From Actinomycetota bacterium (lineage in GTDB: Bacteria > Actinomycetota > Acidimicrobiia > Acidimicrobiales > RAAP-2), in the NCBI GenBank assembly GCA_009699875.1, contig WLNI01000002.1, positions 124,001 through 188,000 of the forward strand: DNA of 64,000 nt, written 5' to 3'. The notes beneath the pieces were generated by a model. It saw only the letters and a list, made by a program, of their open reading frames with translations. It was not told the DNA's origin and searched no databases. The first letter of the stretch is position 1; the number at the start of each line of letters is the position of its first letter. This document shows positions 1 to 8,570 of this stretch, piece by piece. The position numbers were made by a program, and so were the translations under genes.

Positions 1-36
1 AAAATATAGAGCGTTGCGTTCAATCTGCACGCTCAT
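1..36 (-). CDS. Partial CDS at left edge, possibly enoyl-CoA hydratase family
   Basis: A minus-strand ATG at 36 opens a frame that runs off the left edge after 12 codons (MSVQIERNALYF). This resembles the first beta strand of enoyl-CoA hydratase/isomerase proteins, but twelve residues cannot establish a family. It would be divergent from the mutase gene. No clear ribosome-binding site is seen. Confidence 0.3.
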   Translation of the reverse strand, partial: MSVQIERNALYF

Positions 37-301
37 GTTTCTGGACTTCTCACCACCCGGCCCCGGTGGCGCATTCGCTTTTTAGCTCTAACCCCGACGT
101 CAATGACAGTGACCAAGGTTCAGGTTCATCTGCGTGGCGAAAAGCGAGGAGCCATGGCGTCGCTAGGGTCCTCAAGGTAGATCTGCGGGCGTTGTGCATT
201 CCTGGGTTTGTCCGCCGCGCCTGAGTCACGCAATTCTCAGGAAACCTCCATATTTCATTGAGAGTCCGGTACGGTGCTCCCGAGCGCATAACCTGCGTCC
301 T
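37..301. other. Intergenic region without recognised gene
   Basis: About 265 bases separate the possible partial gene at the edge from the mutase start. Short open frames occur on both strands but none looks like a known protein. The region presumably holds divergent promoters, yet no clear -35/-10 pair was recognised. Confidence 0.4.
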
Positions 302-1897
302 GTGAGTGATTCATCAACCCCAACAAGTCGGCACACAGATTCCGGCATTGAAATAAATGAGCTCTATACCGAGAAGGATCTCCAAGGCTTTGACCCCGCA
401 ACAAAGTTGGGTCTGCCTGGGGCGTATCCCTACACCCGTGGTGTTCACGCAGAGATGTACCGCAAGCGCCTCTGGACGATGCGCCAATACGCGGGGTTTG
501 GAAACGCAGAGTCCACAAACGAGCGCTTCAAGTTTCTCCTCGACGCCGGTCAAACTGGTCTGAGTTGCGCCTTTGACCTTCCCACTCAGATGGGATACGA
601 CTCGGACCACCCGAGGGCTGAGGGTGAAGTCGGCAAGGTTGGTGTTGCCATTGACTCACTCGCTGACATGCGCCTCCTCCTGCAAGGGCTTCCACTCGAC
701 CAAGTCACAACCTCAATGACAATCAATTCAACAGCGTCAACCCTGCTGTTGTTGTACCAGTTGGTTGCAGAAGAGCAAGGCGTTAAAGGCCCTCAGATTC
801 GCGGCACCATTCAAAACGATATTTTGAAGGAGTACGTGGCGAGAGGTACCTACATCTATCCGCCACGACCCTCCATGCGGCTGATCGTCGATACGTTTTC
901 CTACTGCGCAGAGAACCTTCCAAACTGGAACACCATCTCAATCTCGGGCTATCACATTCGAGAAGCGGGATCGACTGCGGTCCAAGAGATTGCCTTCACG
1001 ATTGCCAATGGCATTGCCTACGTCGAGGCGGCTCAAGCGGCCGGTCTCGACGTCGATGCATTCGCTCCACGGCTCAGTTTCTTCTGGAATAGCCATAACA
1101 ATCTTTTTGAAGAGGTAGCGAAATTCCGAGCAGCTCGACGCATGTGGGCCAAGATCATGACGGAACGATTTGGCGCAAAAGATGACCGATCAAAGGTGAT
1201 GCGATTCCACACGCAAACTGGTGGTTCAACCTTGACGGCACAGCAACCTGAAAACAATATTGTGCGAGTGACGGTCCAAGCCATGGCTGCAGCTTTGGGG
1301 GGCACGCAAAGTCTCCATACCAATGGCTACGACGAAGCCTTGGGGCTCCCGACGACGAAAGCCGCGAAGATTGCTCTGCGAACCCAACAAATCGTGGGTT
1401 ACGAGTCAGGTGTCGCCGATACGGTCGACCCGCTTGCGGGGTCGTACTTCCTCGAAACGCTGACTGATGAGACTGAAGCCGCAGCCTTTGCCTATCTCGA
1501 GCAGATTGACGCAATGGGTGGAGCAGTCGATGCCATTGAGGCAAGATTCATGCAAGAAGAGATCGAATCCGCAGCGTACGCCTACGCGAAAGACATCGAC
1601 AGTGGTCAAAAAGTTGTCATCGGAGTCAATAAGTTTGTTGATGAGACCAACGAACCTACCGATGTCTTCCCAATCGACCCTCAACTCCAAAAGGACCAGG
1701 TTGCTCGGCTTGCTGACGTGCGAGCCAAGAGAGATCAAAGTGCGGTTGACGCTGCGCTCGGCGACTTGGAGCGTGCGGCATCGGGGACACAGAATGTGCT
1801 GGTCCCAATGAAGGATGCACTTTCTAAGATGGCAACTCTCGGAGAAGTCGCCGACGTCTTGCGTGGGGTCTTTGGTACCTATCAGCCTGGAGGCTGA
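302..1897 (+). CDS. Acyl-CoA mutase large subunit (methylmalonyl-CoA mutase family)
   Basis: This 531-residue protein is the catalytic TIM-barrel half of a coenzyme B12-dependent acyl-CoA mutase, which rearranges the carbon skeleton of methylmalonyl-CoA or a related thioester. Family motifs include [63 protein letters not shown] and [16 protein letters not shown]. The protein ends after the barrel, with no DxHxxG cobalamin-binding domain, so it needs a separate small subunit that is not in the window. GTG at 302 gives a typical N-terminus; an earlier in-frame GTG at 194 would add an unlikely tail. The exact substrate (methylmalonyl-, isobutyryl- or 2-hydroxyisobutyryl-CoA) is not settled here. 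The nearby carboxylase alpha subunit favours a propionyl-CoA route. It ends 12 bases from the convergent monooxygenase gene. Confidence 0.88.
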   Translation: MSDSSTPTSRHTDSGIEINELYTEKDLQGFDPATKLGLPGAYPYTRGVHAEMYRKRLWTMRQYAGFGNAESTNERFKFLLDAGQTGLSCAFDLPTQMGYDSDHPRAEGEVGKVGVAIDSLADMRLLLQGLPLDQVTTSMTINSTASTLLLLYQLVAEEQGVKGPQIRGTIQNDILKEYVARGTYIYPPRPSMRLIVDTFSYCAENLPNWNTISISGYHIREAGSTAVQEIAFTIANGIAYVEAAQAAGLDVDAFAPRLSFFWNSHNNLFEEVAKFRAARRMWAKIMTERFGAKDDRSKVMRFHTQTGGSTLTAQQPENNIVRVTVQAMAAALGGTQSLHTNGYDEALGLPTTKAAKIALRTQQIVGYESGVADTVDPLAGSYFLETLTDETEAAAFAYLEQIDAMGGAVDAIEARFMQEEIESAAYAYAKDIDSGQKVVIGVNKFVDETNEPTDVFPIDPQLQKDQVARLADVRAKRDQSAVDAALGDLERAASGTQNVLVPMKDALSKMATLGEVADVLRGVFGTYQPGG

Positions 1898-1909
1898 GAG
1901 TAAGTTTTC

Positions 1910-2206
1910 TTACTCGCTCGCCACGAGGTTGAAATGTTCAACCTGAGGAGCGGGTTCATAGAACGGATGAGTGAGTTCTCTCCAACGCTCGTAGGCAGGA
2001 GACTCTCGAAATCCCTTTGTATGGGCTTCAACGCTCTCCCATTCGACAAAGAGGACGTAGCGACTTGGAGACTCAATGCCGCGAACGATTCTGAGCGAGT
2101 GAAAACCTGGCGACGAAGAGATAAACGGTAACGCTTCTGCAAGGGCCGCTTCGTAGGCCTCTTCTTGGCCAGGGCGAACGTCCAAAACTCCGTGTTCTAC
2201 GATCAT
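1910..2206 (-). CDS. Antibiotic biosynthesis monooxygenase (ABM) domain protein
   Basis: A 98-residue single-domain protein of the dimeric alpha/beta barrel ABM superfamily, recognised from the start VEHGVLDVRPGQEEAYEAAL, the SSPGFHSLRIVRG core, the strand YVLFVEWESVEAHTKGFRES and a C-terminal PAPQVEHF strand. Members act as cofactor-free monooxygenases or haem-binding proteins, but many are uncharacterised, and no specific substrate can be named. The ATG at 2206 follows a weak AATAAGG. It lies 26 bases downstream of the PPOX-fold gene on the same strand, so the two may be cotranscribed. Confidence 0.75.
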   Translation of the reverse strand: MIVEHGVLDVRPGQEEAYEAALAEALPFISSSPGFHSLRIVRGIESPSRYVLFVEWESVEAHTKGFRESPAYERWRELTHPFYEPAPQVEHFNLVASE

Positions 2207-2232
2207 CTGCGTACCTTATTACATCGAAGCGA

Positions 2233-2694
2233 TTAGGCCATGCGCTCGCTGTAGTCCCAGCTGACGAGCCTCGAGGGCTTGAGAATAAAACTCACTTCGT
2301 CGTCTGACTGTGACCGTAGTTTTTTCCCGAGGGGAGTTTCAAGGGACCCAAGATAACGAAGGAGAAGTTCATCAAGAACGCGAGCGCCCGATGAATGCTC
2401 AATCTCAACAGTGGCGCTGCCTCGAACACCACGATACGGAAGCGAATCCGCTGCTATCTCAAAACCACACTCGGGATTCCTTGTGAGGCATTTGATCAAG
2501 GTTGACGTCGGCCGAGTTGCTCCAATGATGTGGTCGCCATCCCTGAGAAACCAAACCGACAGAACAATGGGTCGCCCAGACGAGGCGACAACTCCAATGC
2601 GCATTGGTATTGTCACTTCATCCAAAAATGCTCTGACCTGTGATGAGTCCCACGGTCCCCGGATTTCTGTCTCAGCGAAGTCGTTCACATCCAT
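2233..2694 (-). CDS. Pyridoxamine 5'-phosphate oxidase-fold flavin-binding protein
   Basis: A 153-residue protein with the split-barrel PPOX fold: an early helix (SSQVRAFLDEVTIPMRIGV), the strand GRPIVLSVWFLRDGDHIIGAT, then the STLIKCLTRNPECGFEIA segment and the RGVRGSATVEI strand. This pattern is typical of actinobacterial FMN- or F420-binding reductase-like proteins. The window encodes an F420 biosynthesis step (cofC at 39.1-39.7 kb), so F420 use is possible but not shown. The substrate is unknown. It is followed on the same strand by the ABM protein; the stretch 2695-2842 upstream holds no gene. Confidence 0.72.
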   Translation of the reverse strand: MDVNDFAETEIRGPWDSSQVRAFLDEVTIPMRIGVVASSGRPIVLSVWFLRDGDHIIGATRPTSTLIKCLTRNPECGFEIAADSLPYRGVRGSATVEIEHSSGARVLDELLLRYLGSLETPLGKKLRSQSDDEVSFILKPSRLVSWDYSERMA

Positions 2695-2842
2695 AATCTA
2701 ATAGTCCTTTCGCTCAGACCTTCGATTCCTCTCATCAAAAGGTTCTTCTGTCGAACAATGAGGGGAGAGACCCATCACCAGAGGCGACGAGCAAGGCTGC
2801 ATGACCTTTGTTCTAAAGACCTTGTCGAGAGAGAGGACTGAT

Positions 2843-4009
2843 CTAGATGTGTCGAGAGAGCAGCCGAGAGCGGAGGGGCTCAGTGGTCGCAGCGTCGATA
2901 CCGGTGAGACACAGCGCAACAGCACCATCAATCAGCGCGGTTTCAGCAGAGGGGCCAATGCATGCTGCAGCAAACTCTGGTTGATGATTGACGGCCCCGT
3001 TGGAGTCGATACCCACAAGCGGATGAATTGAGGGAATCGCTAACGAGATATTGGCCATGTCGGTTGAATATGTCGGAAGCGGAGCACCCGCATCGTCGAG
3101 CTCAAATCGTCGGCCTCGCTCTTCGGCATGGGTTCGATAGAGGCCAACAAGATCATGGTCTTGTTCCATGTGCGTATAAACCGGTGCAATCTCCTCCATC
3201 TCGAGGCTGCACCCAGTCGCGAGCGCCCCTGCTTCAAAGCAGGCATTGACTCTGGGTCGAAGCATCTCTAAACCTTCGACGCTTCGAGACCGACACATAA
3301 AGCGAGCGGTGACTTTGGCCGGAATAATGTTGGCGGCATCTCCACCGAAGGTGATGACGCCATGAATTTGATCACCAGGTGGAAGTTGTTGGCGCAAGAG
3401 CCCGATGGCGACGTGGGCCAAGGTCATTGCGTCACTGGCATTCACTCCTTCTGAGGGAGCAGCGGATGCGTGAGCGCTTTGGCCAAGAAACGTGACGTCA
3501 AAATGGTCAACGGCTAAGCATGCTGATTCCAGACGGTCGAACGACCAGGGATGCATCATCATGGCGAGATTCACGCCATCAAAGACGCCGCGTTCAAGCA
3601 TCAGAACCTTTCCACCACCACCTTCCTCTGCAGGTGTGCCAAACACTCGAAGCGTGACGTCGCATTCGTCGGCGACGGCTTTGAGTCCAAGTGCGGTTCC
3701 CACCCCAGCGGCGGCGATCAGGTTGTGTCCACACGCATGCCCCACTTCAGGGAGAGCGTCGTACTCTGCCATGACCGCAATCGTGAGCGCCCCGGAGCCA
3801 AAGGTTGCATCGAACGCCGTCGGGAGGTCACCGACACCATCGGTGACCTCGAACCCTTCTTCTCTCAGCATGTTCGTGAGAAGCGCTGCCGCATGGTGTT
3901 CTTCAAAGGCCAGTTCCGGATCAGCGTGGAGGGACTCAGAGAGGGAAACCAGGTTTTCTCGATTGGCTTCAATTGCACCGATTGCTGTTGAGGAGAGGTG
4001 GGCGTTCAT
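2843..4009 (-). CDS. M20 family amidohydrolase / peptidase
   Basis: A 388-residue metal-dependent amidohydrolase of the M20D type (AbgB, aminoacylase-like). Visible motifs are the metal-binding GHACGHN near residues 90-100, the PAEEGGGGK loop with the general-base glutamate, MMMHP, the dimerisation-domain strand HFDVTFLGQSAHASAAP and the C-terminal STDMANIS. Such enzymes hydrolyse N-acyl amino acids or p-aminobenzoyl-glutamate-like amides; the substrate cannot be read from the sequence. Its start lies only 6 bases after the carboxylase stop, so it is almost certainly in the same transcription unit, although the functional link is unclear. Confidence 0.85.
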   Translation of the reverse strand: MNAHLSSTAIGAIEANRENLVSLSESLHADPELAFEEHHAAALLTNMLREEGFEVTDGVGDLPTAFDATFGSGALTIAVMAEYDALPEVGHACGHNLIAAAGVGTALGLKAVADECDVTLRVFGTPAEEGGGGKVLMLERGVFDGVNLAMMMHPWSFDRLESACLAVDHFDVTFLGQSAHASAAPSEGVNASDAMTLAHVAIGLLRQQLPPGDQIHGVITFGGDAANIIPAKVTARFMCRSRSVEGLEMLRPRVNACFEAGALATGCSLEMEEIAPVYTHMEQDHDLVGLYRTHAEERGRRFELDDAGAPLPTYSTDMANISLAIPSIHPLVGIDSNGAVNHQPEFAAACIGPSAETALIDGAVALCLTGIDAATTEPLRSRLLSRHI

Positions 4010-4015
4010 TGAGAA

Positions 4016-5767
4016 CTATTCAATCATGGCGATGACGTCACCACCGGTCACTGAGTCGCCGGCACTGACCTTGATCTCCGTGACGGTTCCTCCAGCACTT
4101 GCATTGATGGCGTTTTCCATTTTCATCGCTTCAAGAACGCAGATGGTCTCACCTGCTTCCACCGTGTCGCCAACTGCGACCAGGACTTTGACGATGGTCC
4201 CTTGCATCGGAACGGTGACCGAGCCGGTCAATGCGGCAGAAACCGACCCGCTACTACCTCGACGACGCGTGGGTGAGCTGGGTCGTGGAGCACTTCCGCC
4301 GCCACTTGACTCGGGCATCCAGACCTTGACGTCATAGCGACGACCCGCGACTTCAGTAGTGACGGTGCGAAGAACTTTGGCATCTCCTTCTTCTTGCGGA
4401 GGATCAATCGTGACGACAAGCCCTGAAAGATCCAAGGTCTCTTCGACCCACTTGGTCGAGTGAATACCGTTCGCAAAATCAGGATGCGAGAGAATCGCCT
4501 GTGCAGCAGGGATCGTCGTGGCGACTCCTTCGATGATGGTCTCCTCTAGGGCCCGCAACATCCGTCGTCGAGCGCCTTCTCGGTCTTCAGCCCAGACCAC
4601 CAACTTGGCGATCAAGTTGTCGTAGTACTGAGAGACGGTGTCACCAGATTCGTAACCGGCATCAAGGCGCACACCCGGCCCAGACGGCTGAGCAAAGCGA
4701 GTCAATGTTCCAGGCGAAGGAGTGAAACGACCACCACTGGGGTCTTCGGCATTGATCCGAACTTCTATCGAGTGCCCAAGTCGACGGACATCGCTTTGGG
4801 CAAAAGGAATCTCTTCGCCCGCAGCGATTTTCAGCTGCCATGCCACAAGATCGAGTCCAGTGACCAACTCAGTGACAGGGTGTTCGACCTGAAGGCGCGT
4901 GTTCATCTCCAAGAAGAAGAACTCCCCGTCTTGATAGAGGAACTCCACGGTTCCGGCATTGAAATAGCCACACGCCTCAGAAACCTTGACAGCTGCGGCG
5001 CCCATGGCCTGGCGGACTTCGTCTGGGAACTCAGCAGCGGGGCTCTCTTCGATCAGTTTTTGGTGACGACGCTGGCAGGAACAGTCACGCTCTCCGAGCC
5101 AGAGGGTGTTTCCATGAGTGTCGGCCAAGATCTGCATCTCGATGTGCCGTGGCCAAGTCAGGTACCGCTCGACGTAACACTCGTCACGGCCAAAGTAGGA
5201 GAGCGCCTCTCGCTGTGCAGACTCCAACGCAGCGGCAGCTTCTTCAGGGCTCTTGACAACCTTCATTCCTCGGCCACCACCACCAAAGGCTGCCTTGATC
5301 GCAACAGGCCATCCAACTTTGTTTCCGAACGCGATGACTTCTTTTGCAGACTTCAGTGGCTCTGAGCGGCCAGGTACGCCAGCAACGCCAGCTTTTTCTG
5401 CAGCGATTCGAGAACTGATCTTGTCACCCATGACTTCAATCGCTTCGGGTGGCGGTCCAATGAAGGTCACACCCTTCGCGGTGATGGCACGAGCAAAGTC
5501 AGTGTTCTCAGAAAAGAATCCATAGCCAGGGTGCACGGCATCTGCGCCAGACTGCTCAATTGCGTTGAGGATGGCTTCGGTGTTGAGGTAGCTCTCTTGA
5601 GCGGTACTCCCGCCAAGGGCGTAGGCCTCATCAGCGAGTCGCACATGGAGCGCATCTCGGTCAAGCTCTGAGTAGACGGCAACTGTTCCAATGCCCAGCT
5701 CTCGGCACGTTCGGATAATTCGAACCGCAATTTCTCCCCGGTTCGCAATCAAGACTTTCTTCAGCAC
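4016..5767 (-). CDS. Acetyl/propionyl-CoA carboxylase alpha subunit (biotin carboxylase + BCCP)
   Basis: This 583-residue protein fuses an N-terminal biotin carboxylase (start LKKVLIANRGEIAVRIIRT, ATP-grasp GGGGRGMKVV, RDCSCQRRHQKLIEESPA, FLEMNTRLQVEHPVTE) to a Ser/Gly/Arg-rich linker and a C-terminal biotin carrier domain with the biotinylation motif LEAMKMEN. It carboxylates biotin with bicarbonate and ATP for an acyl-CoA carboxylase complex. The beta (carboxyltransferase) subunit is not in the window, so acetyl- versus propionyl-CoA preference is undecided; a mutase gene close by favours propionyl-CoA. Translation starts at a GTG (5767) preceded by AGAAAGGG. The gene is divergent from biotin ligase, which would modify its carrier domain. 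Confidence 0.93.
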   Translation of the reverse strand: MLKKVLIANRGEIAVRIIRTCRELGIGTVAVYSELDRDALHVRLADEAYALGGSTAQESYLNTEAILNAIEQSGADAVHPGYGFFSENTDFARAITAKGVTFIGPPPEAIEVMGDKISSRIAAEKAGVAGVPGRSEPLKSAKEVIAFGNKVGWPVAIKAAFGGGGRGMKVVKSPEEAAAALESAQREALSYFGRDECYVERYLTWPRHIEMQILADTHGNTLWLGERDCSCQRRHQKLIEESPAAEFPDEVRQAMGAAAVKVSEACGYFNAGTVEFLYQDGEFFFLEMNTRLQVEHPVTELVTGLDLVAWQLKIAAGEEIPFAQSDVRRLGHSIEVRINAEDPSGGRFTPSPGTLTRFAQPSGPGVRLDAGYESGDTVSQYYDNLIAKLVVWAEDREGARRRMLRALEETIIEGVATTIPAAQAILSHPDFANGIHSTKWVEETLDLSGLVVTIDPPQEEGDAKVLRTVTTEVAGRRYDVKVWMPESSGGGSAPRPSSPTRRRGSSGSVSAALTGSVTVPMQGTIVKVLVAVGDTVEAGETICVLEAMKMENAINASAGGTVTEIKVSAGDSVTGGDVIAMIE

Positions 5768-5849
5768 GCTGGCCCTTTCTTGGTATTCGCTTCTCTCCAG
5801 AGGAGGTCCCTCCGGCGGAGATGTACGGCCTCCATAGTCACACGGAATC

Positions 5850-5855
5850 TAGGCT
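5850..5855 (+). promoter_or_regulatory. Candidate -10 box TAGGCT for leaderless birA
   Basis: TAGGCT ends 7 nt before the ATG at 5863, the spacing expected if transcription begins at the start codon. No clear -35 is seen. Confidence 0.5.
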
Positions 5856-5862
5856 ACGTGCC

Positions 5863-6642
5863 ATGTCTGTACCAGGCTTTCAAATTCGGCACTTCGAAGA
5901 GATCGATTCCACCAATACCTACCTTATGAATGAGGCCCGTCACGGGGCTGCCGATGGCCTGGTAGCGGTGGCCGATCATCAGTCTGCGGGGCGTGGACGC
6001 CTCGATCGGACGTGGGAAGCCCCCCCTGGGGCATCACTGCTCGCCTCGATCCTCTTTCGGGTCACCCTTCCTCCTGAGCGGCTCTATCTGGCTACCGCGG
6101 CGGTAGCGGTGGCGGCTCATGCTGCATGTTGGGACGTGGCCAAAGTCGACGTCGAACTCAAGTGGCCAAATGACCTCTTGGTAGGCAACGCCAAGTTGGC
6201 AGGAATCTTGGCGGAGGTTGTCCCAGATGCATCGGGTGAGTCGTTTGCTGTCGTCGTGGGCATCGGCCTGAACTTGACCTGGCCAGGCCCACCTGGAGTC
6301 AACGGGACATCGATTTTGGAGGTCTCTGGAACGCATGTAGGGAGAGACGAGTTCTTAGAGGCCTTTCTCACGCAACTTGGCGAGAGGAAGGCACAACTCC
6401 ACGACGATGCAGGGCATCTCGAGATTCAACGCGAGTTTCTCGAGCGGCTCTCGACCATTGGCCAAGAGGTCAGTGTTGAACTGGCCACGGAGACAATTGT
6501 TGGGACCGCAGTGGGACTCACTGACCATGGGTTCTTGATTATTGAGAGTGATACGGGAGTCCGGGAACTCTCTGCCGGTGACGTGATTCATCTCCGGAGG
6601 GGTCCTCTCGGTGAAGAGTCGCCGAGTAGATTGAACCTATGA
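5863..6642 (+). CDS. birA: Biotin--[acetyl-CoA-carboxylase] ligase
   Basis: A 259-residue class I biotin protein ligase, without the N-terminal DNA-binding domain of enteric BirA. It has the ligase signature: EEIDSTNTYL at the N-terminus, the biotinoyl-AMP loop QSAGRGRLDRTWEAPPGA, WPNDLLVG with the catalytic lysine KLAGIL, VVGIGLNL, and a C-terminal SH3-like domain (EVSVELATETIVGTAVGLTDHGFLII). It activates biotin and attaches it to carrier proteins, with the divergent carboxylase alpha subunit the obvious client. ATG 5863 is chosen because the -10 box lies just upstream; an in-frame ATG at 5821 would place that promoter inside the gene. Its stop overlaps the next start by ATGA. Confidence 0.92.
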   Translation: MSVPGFQIRHFEEIDSTNTYLMNEARHGAADGLVAVADHQSAGRGRLDRTWEAPPGASLLASILFRVTLPPERLYLATAAVAVAAHAACWDVAKVDVELKWPNDLLVGNAKLAGILAEVVPDASGESFAVVVGIGLNLTWPGPPGVNGTSILEVSGTHVGRDEFLEAFLTQLGERKAQLHDDAGHLEIQREFLERLSTIGQEVSVELATETIVGTAVGLTDHGFLIIESDTGVRELSAGDVIHLRRGPLGEESPSRLNL

Positions 6643-7649
6643 AAATTCTTGTCACTGGAGGAGCCGGGTTTATTGGGTCAGCGTTTGCCCGATATTGGAG
6701 CGAATACCACCCTGATGATGACATCGTCGTCTTCGATGCGATGACCTACGCAGGAACCATGGGGAGCCTTGCGTCGGTTATGGACTCGATCGAATTCGTC
6801 AAAGGTGACATCTGCGATTTTGACGCCGCAGAAAAGGTGCTTCGTGAATTTGGGATCGACACCGTGGTCAACTTCGCTGCCGAATCGCATAACTCCTTAG
6901 CGGTATTGGATCCTGGTCGTTTTTTTATGACGAACGTGATGGGTACTCAGCGAATGCTCGAAGCATCACGACGTGCTGGGGTAAGCCGGTTCCATCACAT
7001 CTCAACCTGCGAGGTCTATGGCGACCTAGACCTCGACGCAACGAACGCGTTTCACGAAGAAAGCCCGTATCGACCTCGCACCCCTTACAACGCGTCAAAA
7101 GCTGGTTCAGACCATGCCGTGCGGGCCTACTCGGAAACCTACGAGTTGCCCGTCACGATTACCAACTGCGCGAACAACTACGGTCCGTATCAATTTCCTG
7201 AAAAAGTGATCCCTTTGTTTGCCACCCGTGCCTTGGCTGACCAAACGCTCCCTCTGTACGCATCAACGCAGAACCGGCGAGAGTGGCTTCACGTCGACGA
7301 CCACTGTCGAGCCATTGAAGCAGTCCTCCTCAAGGGACGAATTGGCGAGACCTACCACGTTGGTTCAGGGGTCGAAGCATCAATCGAAGAGATCGCTGAT
7401 GCTGTGTTGGCGGCTAGTGGGAAGCCGCAGTCGCTCAAAACAATTGTCCCTGACCGCCCAGGTCACGATCGCCGGTACTTACTTGACACAACCAAGATCC
7501 GAAACGAACTTGGCTGGGCGCCAACCGTGGAGTTCGAGCAGGGAATTGCTGAAACCGTGGAGTGGTATCGCGACAACGAATCCTGGTGGGCGCCGCTCCT
7601 CGAACGCGCACCTGTTGTCGAGACCAGCTGGGGCGGCGGGGCGGCGTAG
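6639..7649 (+). CDS. dTDP-glucose 4,6-dehydratase-like SDR with altered catalytic motif
   Basis: A 336-residue extended SDR closest in appearance to RmlB. It has the NAD-binding GGAGFIG, the FAAESH segment, the YNASKAGSDH Tyr-xxx-Lys active site, NNYGPYQFPEKVIPLF and REWLHVDDHCRAI. RmlB enzymes carry STDEVYG, whose Asp-Glu pair drives water elimination; here the motif is STCEVYG, with cysteine in place of aspartate, and the usual HVDRS after AAES is HNSLAV. It may therefore be a divergent dehydratase or a related epimerase or decarboxylase. The start overlaps birA by 4 nt, and rmlD follows after 6 bases, so a role in dTDP-sugar synthesis is likely from context. Confidence 0.8.
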   Translation: MKILVTGGAGFIGSAFARYWSEYHPDDDIVVFDAMTYAGTMGSLASVMDSIEFVKGDICDFDAAEKVLREFGIDTVVNFAAESHNSLAVLDPGRFFMTNVMGTQRMLEASRRAGVSRFHHISTCEVYGDLDLDATNAFHEESPYRPRTPYNASKAGSDHAVRAYSETYELPVTITNCANNYGPYQFPEKVIPLFATRALADQTLPLYASTQNRREWLHVDDHCRAIEAVLLKGRIGETYHVGSGVEASIEEIADAVLAASGKPQSLKTIVPDRPGHDRRYLLDTTKIRNELGWAPTVEFEQGIAETVEWYRDNESWWAPLLERAPVVETSWGGGAA

Positions 7650-7655
7650 ATTTTC

Positions 7656-8570
7656 GTGCGCGTTCTCTTCACCGGAGCGGGGGGACAGGTCGGCCAGGAT
7701 TTTCGAGATGTTCTCTCGGGCATCATCCCCTCTGGCGGGAGTGCTACCGCTCTCATGGGGAGCAAGGAAGTAACCCCCGGAGAGTTCGAAGTGTTCGGGA
7801 TCGATCACGCCAGCCTTGACGTCAGCGATGCATCCGCCGTCCAGGGAACCATTGAACATATCCATCCCGATGTCATCGTGCATTTGGCGGCCTATACCGC
7901 AGTCGACAAAGCCGAGGAAGACAAAGAGGGTGCGTACGTGGTGAATGCCATCGGGACCAGAAACGTCGCGCAAAGCGCAGAGCGCGTGGGAGCACACATG
8001 GTCTACGTCTCGACTGACTACGTGTTTGCAGGGGATAAGGGCCGAGCGTTAGTCGAATCAGATGAAACAAATCCTCTTGGGGTCTACGGTGCCACCAAGC
8101 TCGCAGGCGAACAGGAATGTCCCCCCTCGGCATCGATTGCTCGTACCGCTTGGGTGGCGGGAGTGAGAGGGAAAAATCTTTTCCACCTTGCAGCCGCCGT
8201 CGGCCAAGACGGGAGGGAGCTGCGATTTGTCGATGACCAGATCGGATCGCCAACTGCCGCTGCAGATCTCGCCGCTGGTCTTGTCGCTCTTGTACGAGAA
8301 CGACCTGCCGGTCTCTTTCATGTAGCGGGGTCCGGTCAGGCGAGTTGGTTCGACGCTATTTCTTTCGCTGTTGAAGCTGCTGGCGGCTCTCGCTCTCAGG
8401 TCAGTCCGATCGCGACTGCTGAACTCGATCCCCAGCCGGCCGCCGTTAGGCCGGCATGCTCTTCCCTGGCCTCAGAACGACTGGCGTCGGTGGGTCTCTC
8501 GCCACTTCCTGAGTGGCAAGATGGGATTGGCCGGCTCGTTGCCGCCATTATCCAGGAGAGTTCAACATGA
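7656..8570 (+). CDS. rmlD: dTDP-4-dehydrorhamnose reductase
   Basis: A 304-residue SDR of the RmlD family, which reduces dTDP-4-keto-L-rhamnose to dTDP-L-rhamnose with NADPH. Motifs seen are GAGGQVGQDF for the cofactor, DVIVHLAAYTAVDKAEED, the VYVSTDYVFAGDKG strand, the YGATKLAGEQ Tyr-Lys pair and RTAWVAG. It starts at GTG 7656, six bases after the RmlB-like stop, and its TGA overlaps the ATG of the UDP-glucose dehydrogenase. The epimerase RmlC needed before this step is not in the window; an RmlA-like gene lies at 26.4 kb. Confidence 0.9.
   Translation: MRVLFTGAGGQVGQDFRDVLSGIIPSGGSATALMGSKEVTPGEFEVFGIDHASLDVSDASAVQGTIEHIHPDVIVHLAAYTAVDKAEEDKEGAYVVNAIGTRNVAQSAERVGAHMVYVSTDYVFAGDKGRALVESDETNPLGVYGATKLAGEQECPPSASIARTAWVAGVRGKNLFHLAAAVGQDGRELRFVDDQIGSPTAAADLAAGLVALVRERPAGLFHVAGSGQASWFDAISFAVEAAGGSRSQVSPIATAELDPQPAAVRPACSSLASERLASVGLSPLPEWQDGIGRLVAAIIQESST

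Noticed and set aside
3492-4337. Plus-strand frame of 281 codons across the M20 and carboxylase genes
   Set aside because: It spans two well-supported minus-strand genes and has low-complexity Ser/Pro/Thr content without domains.
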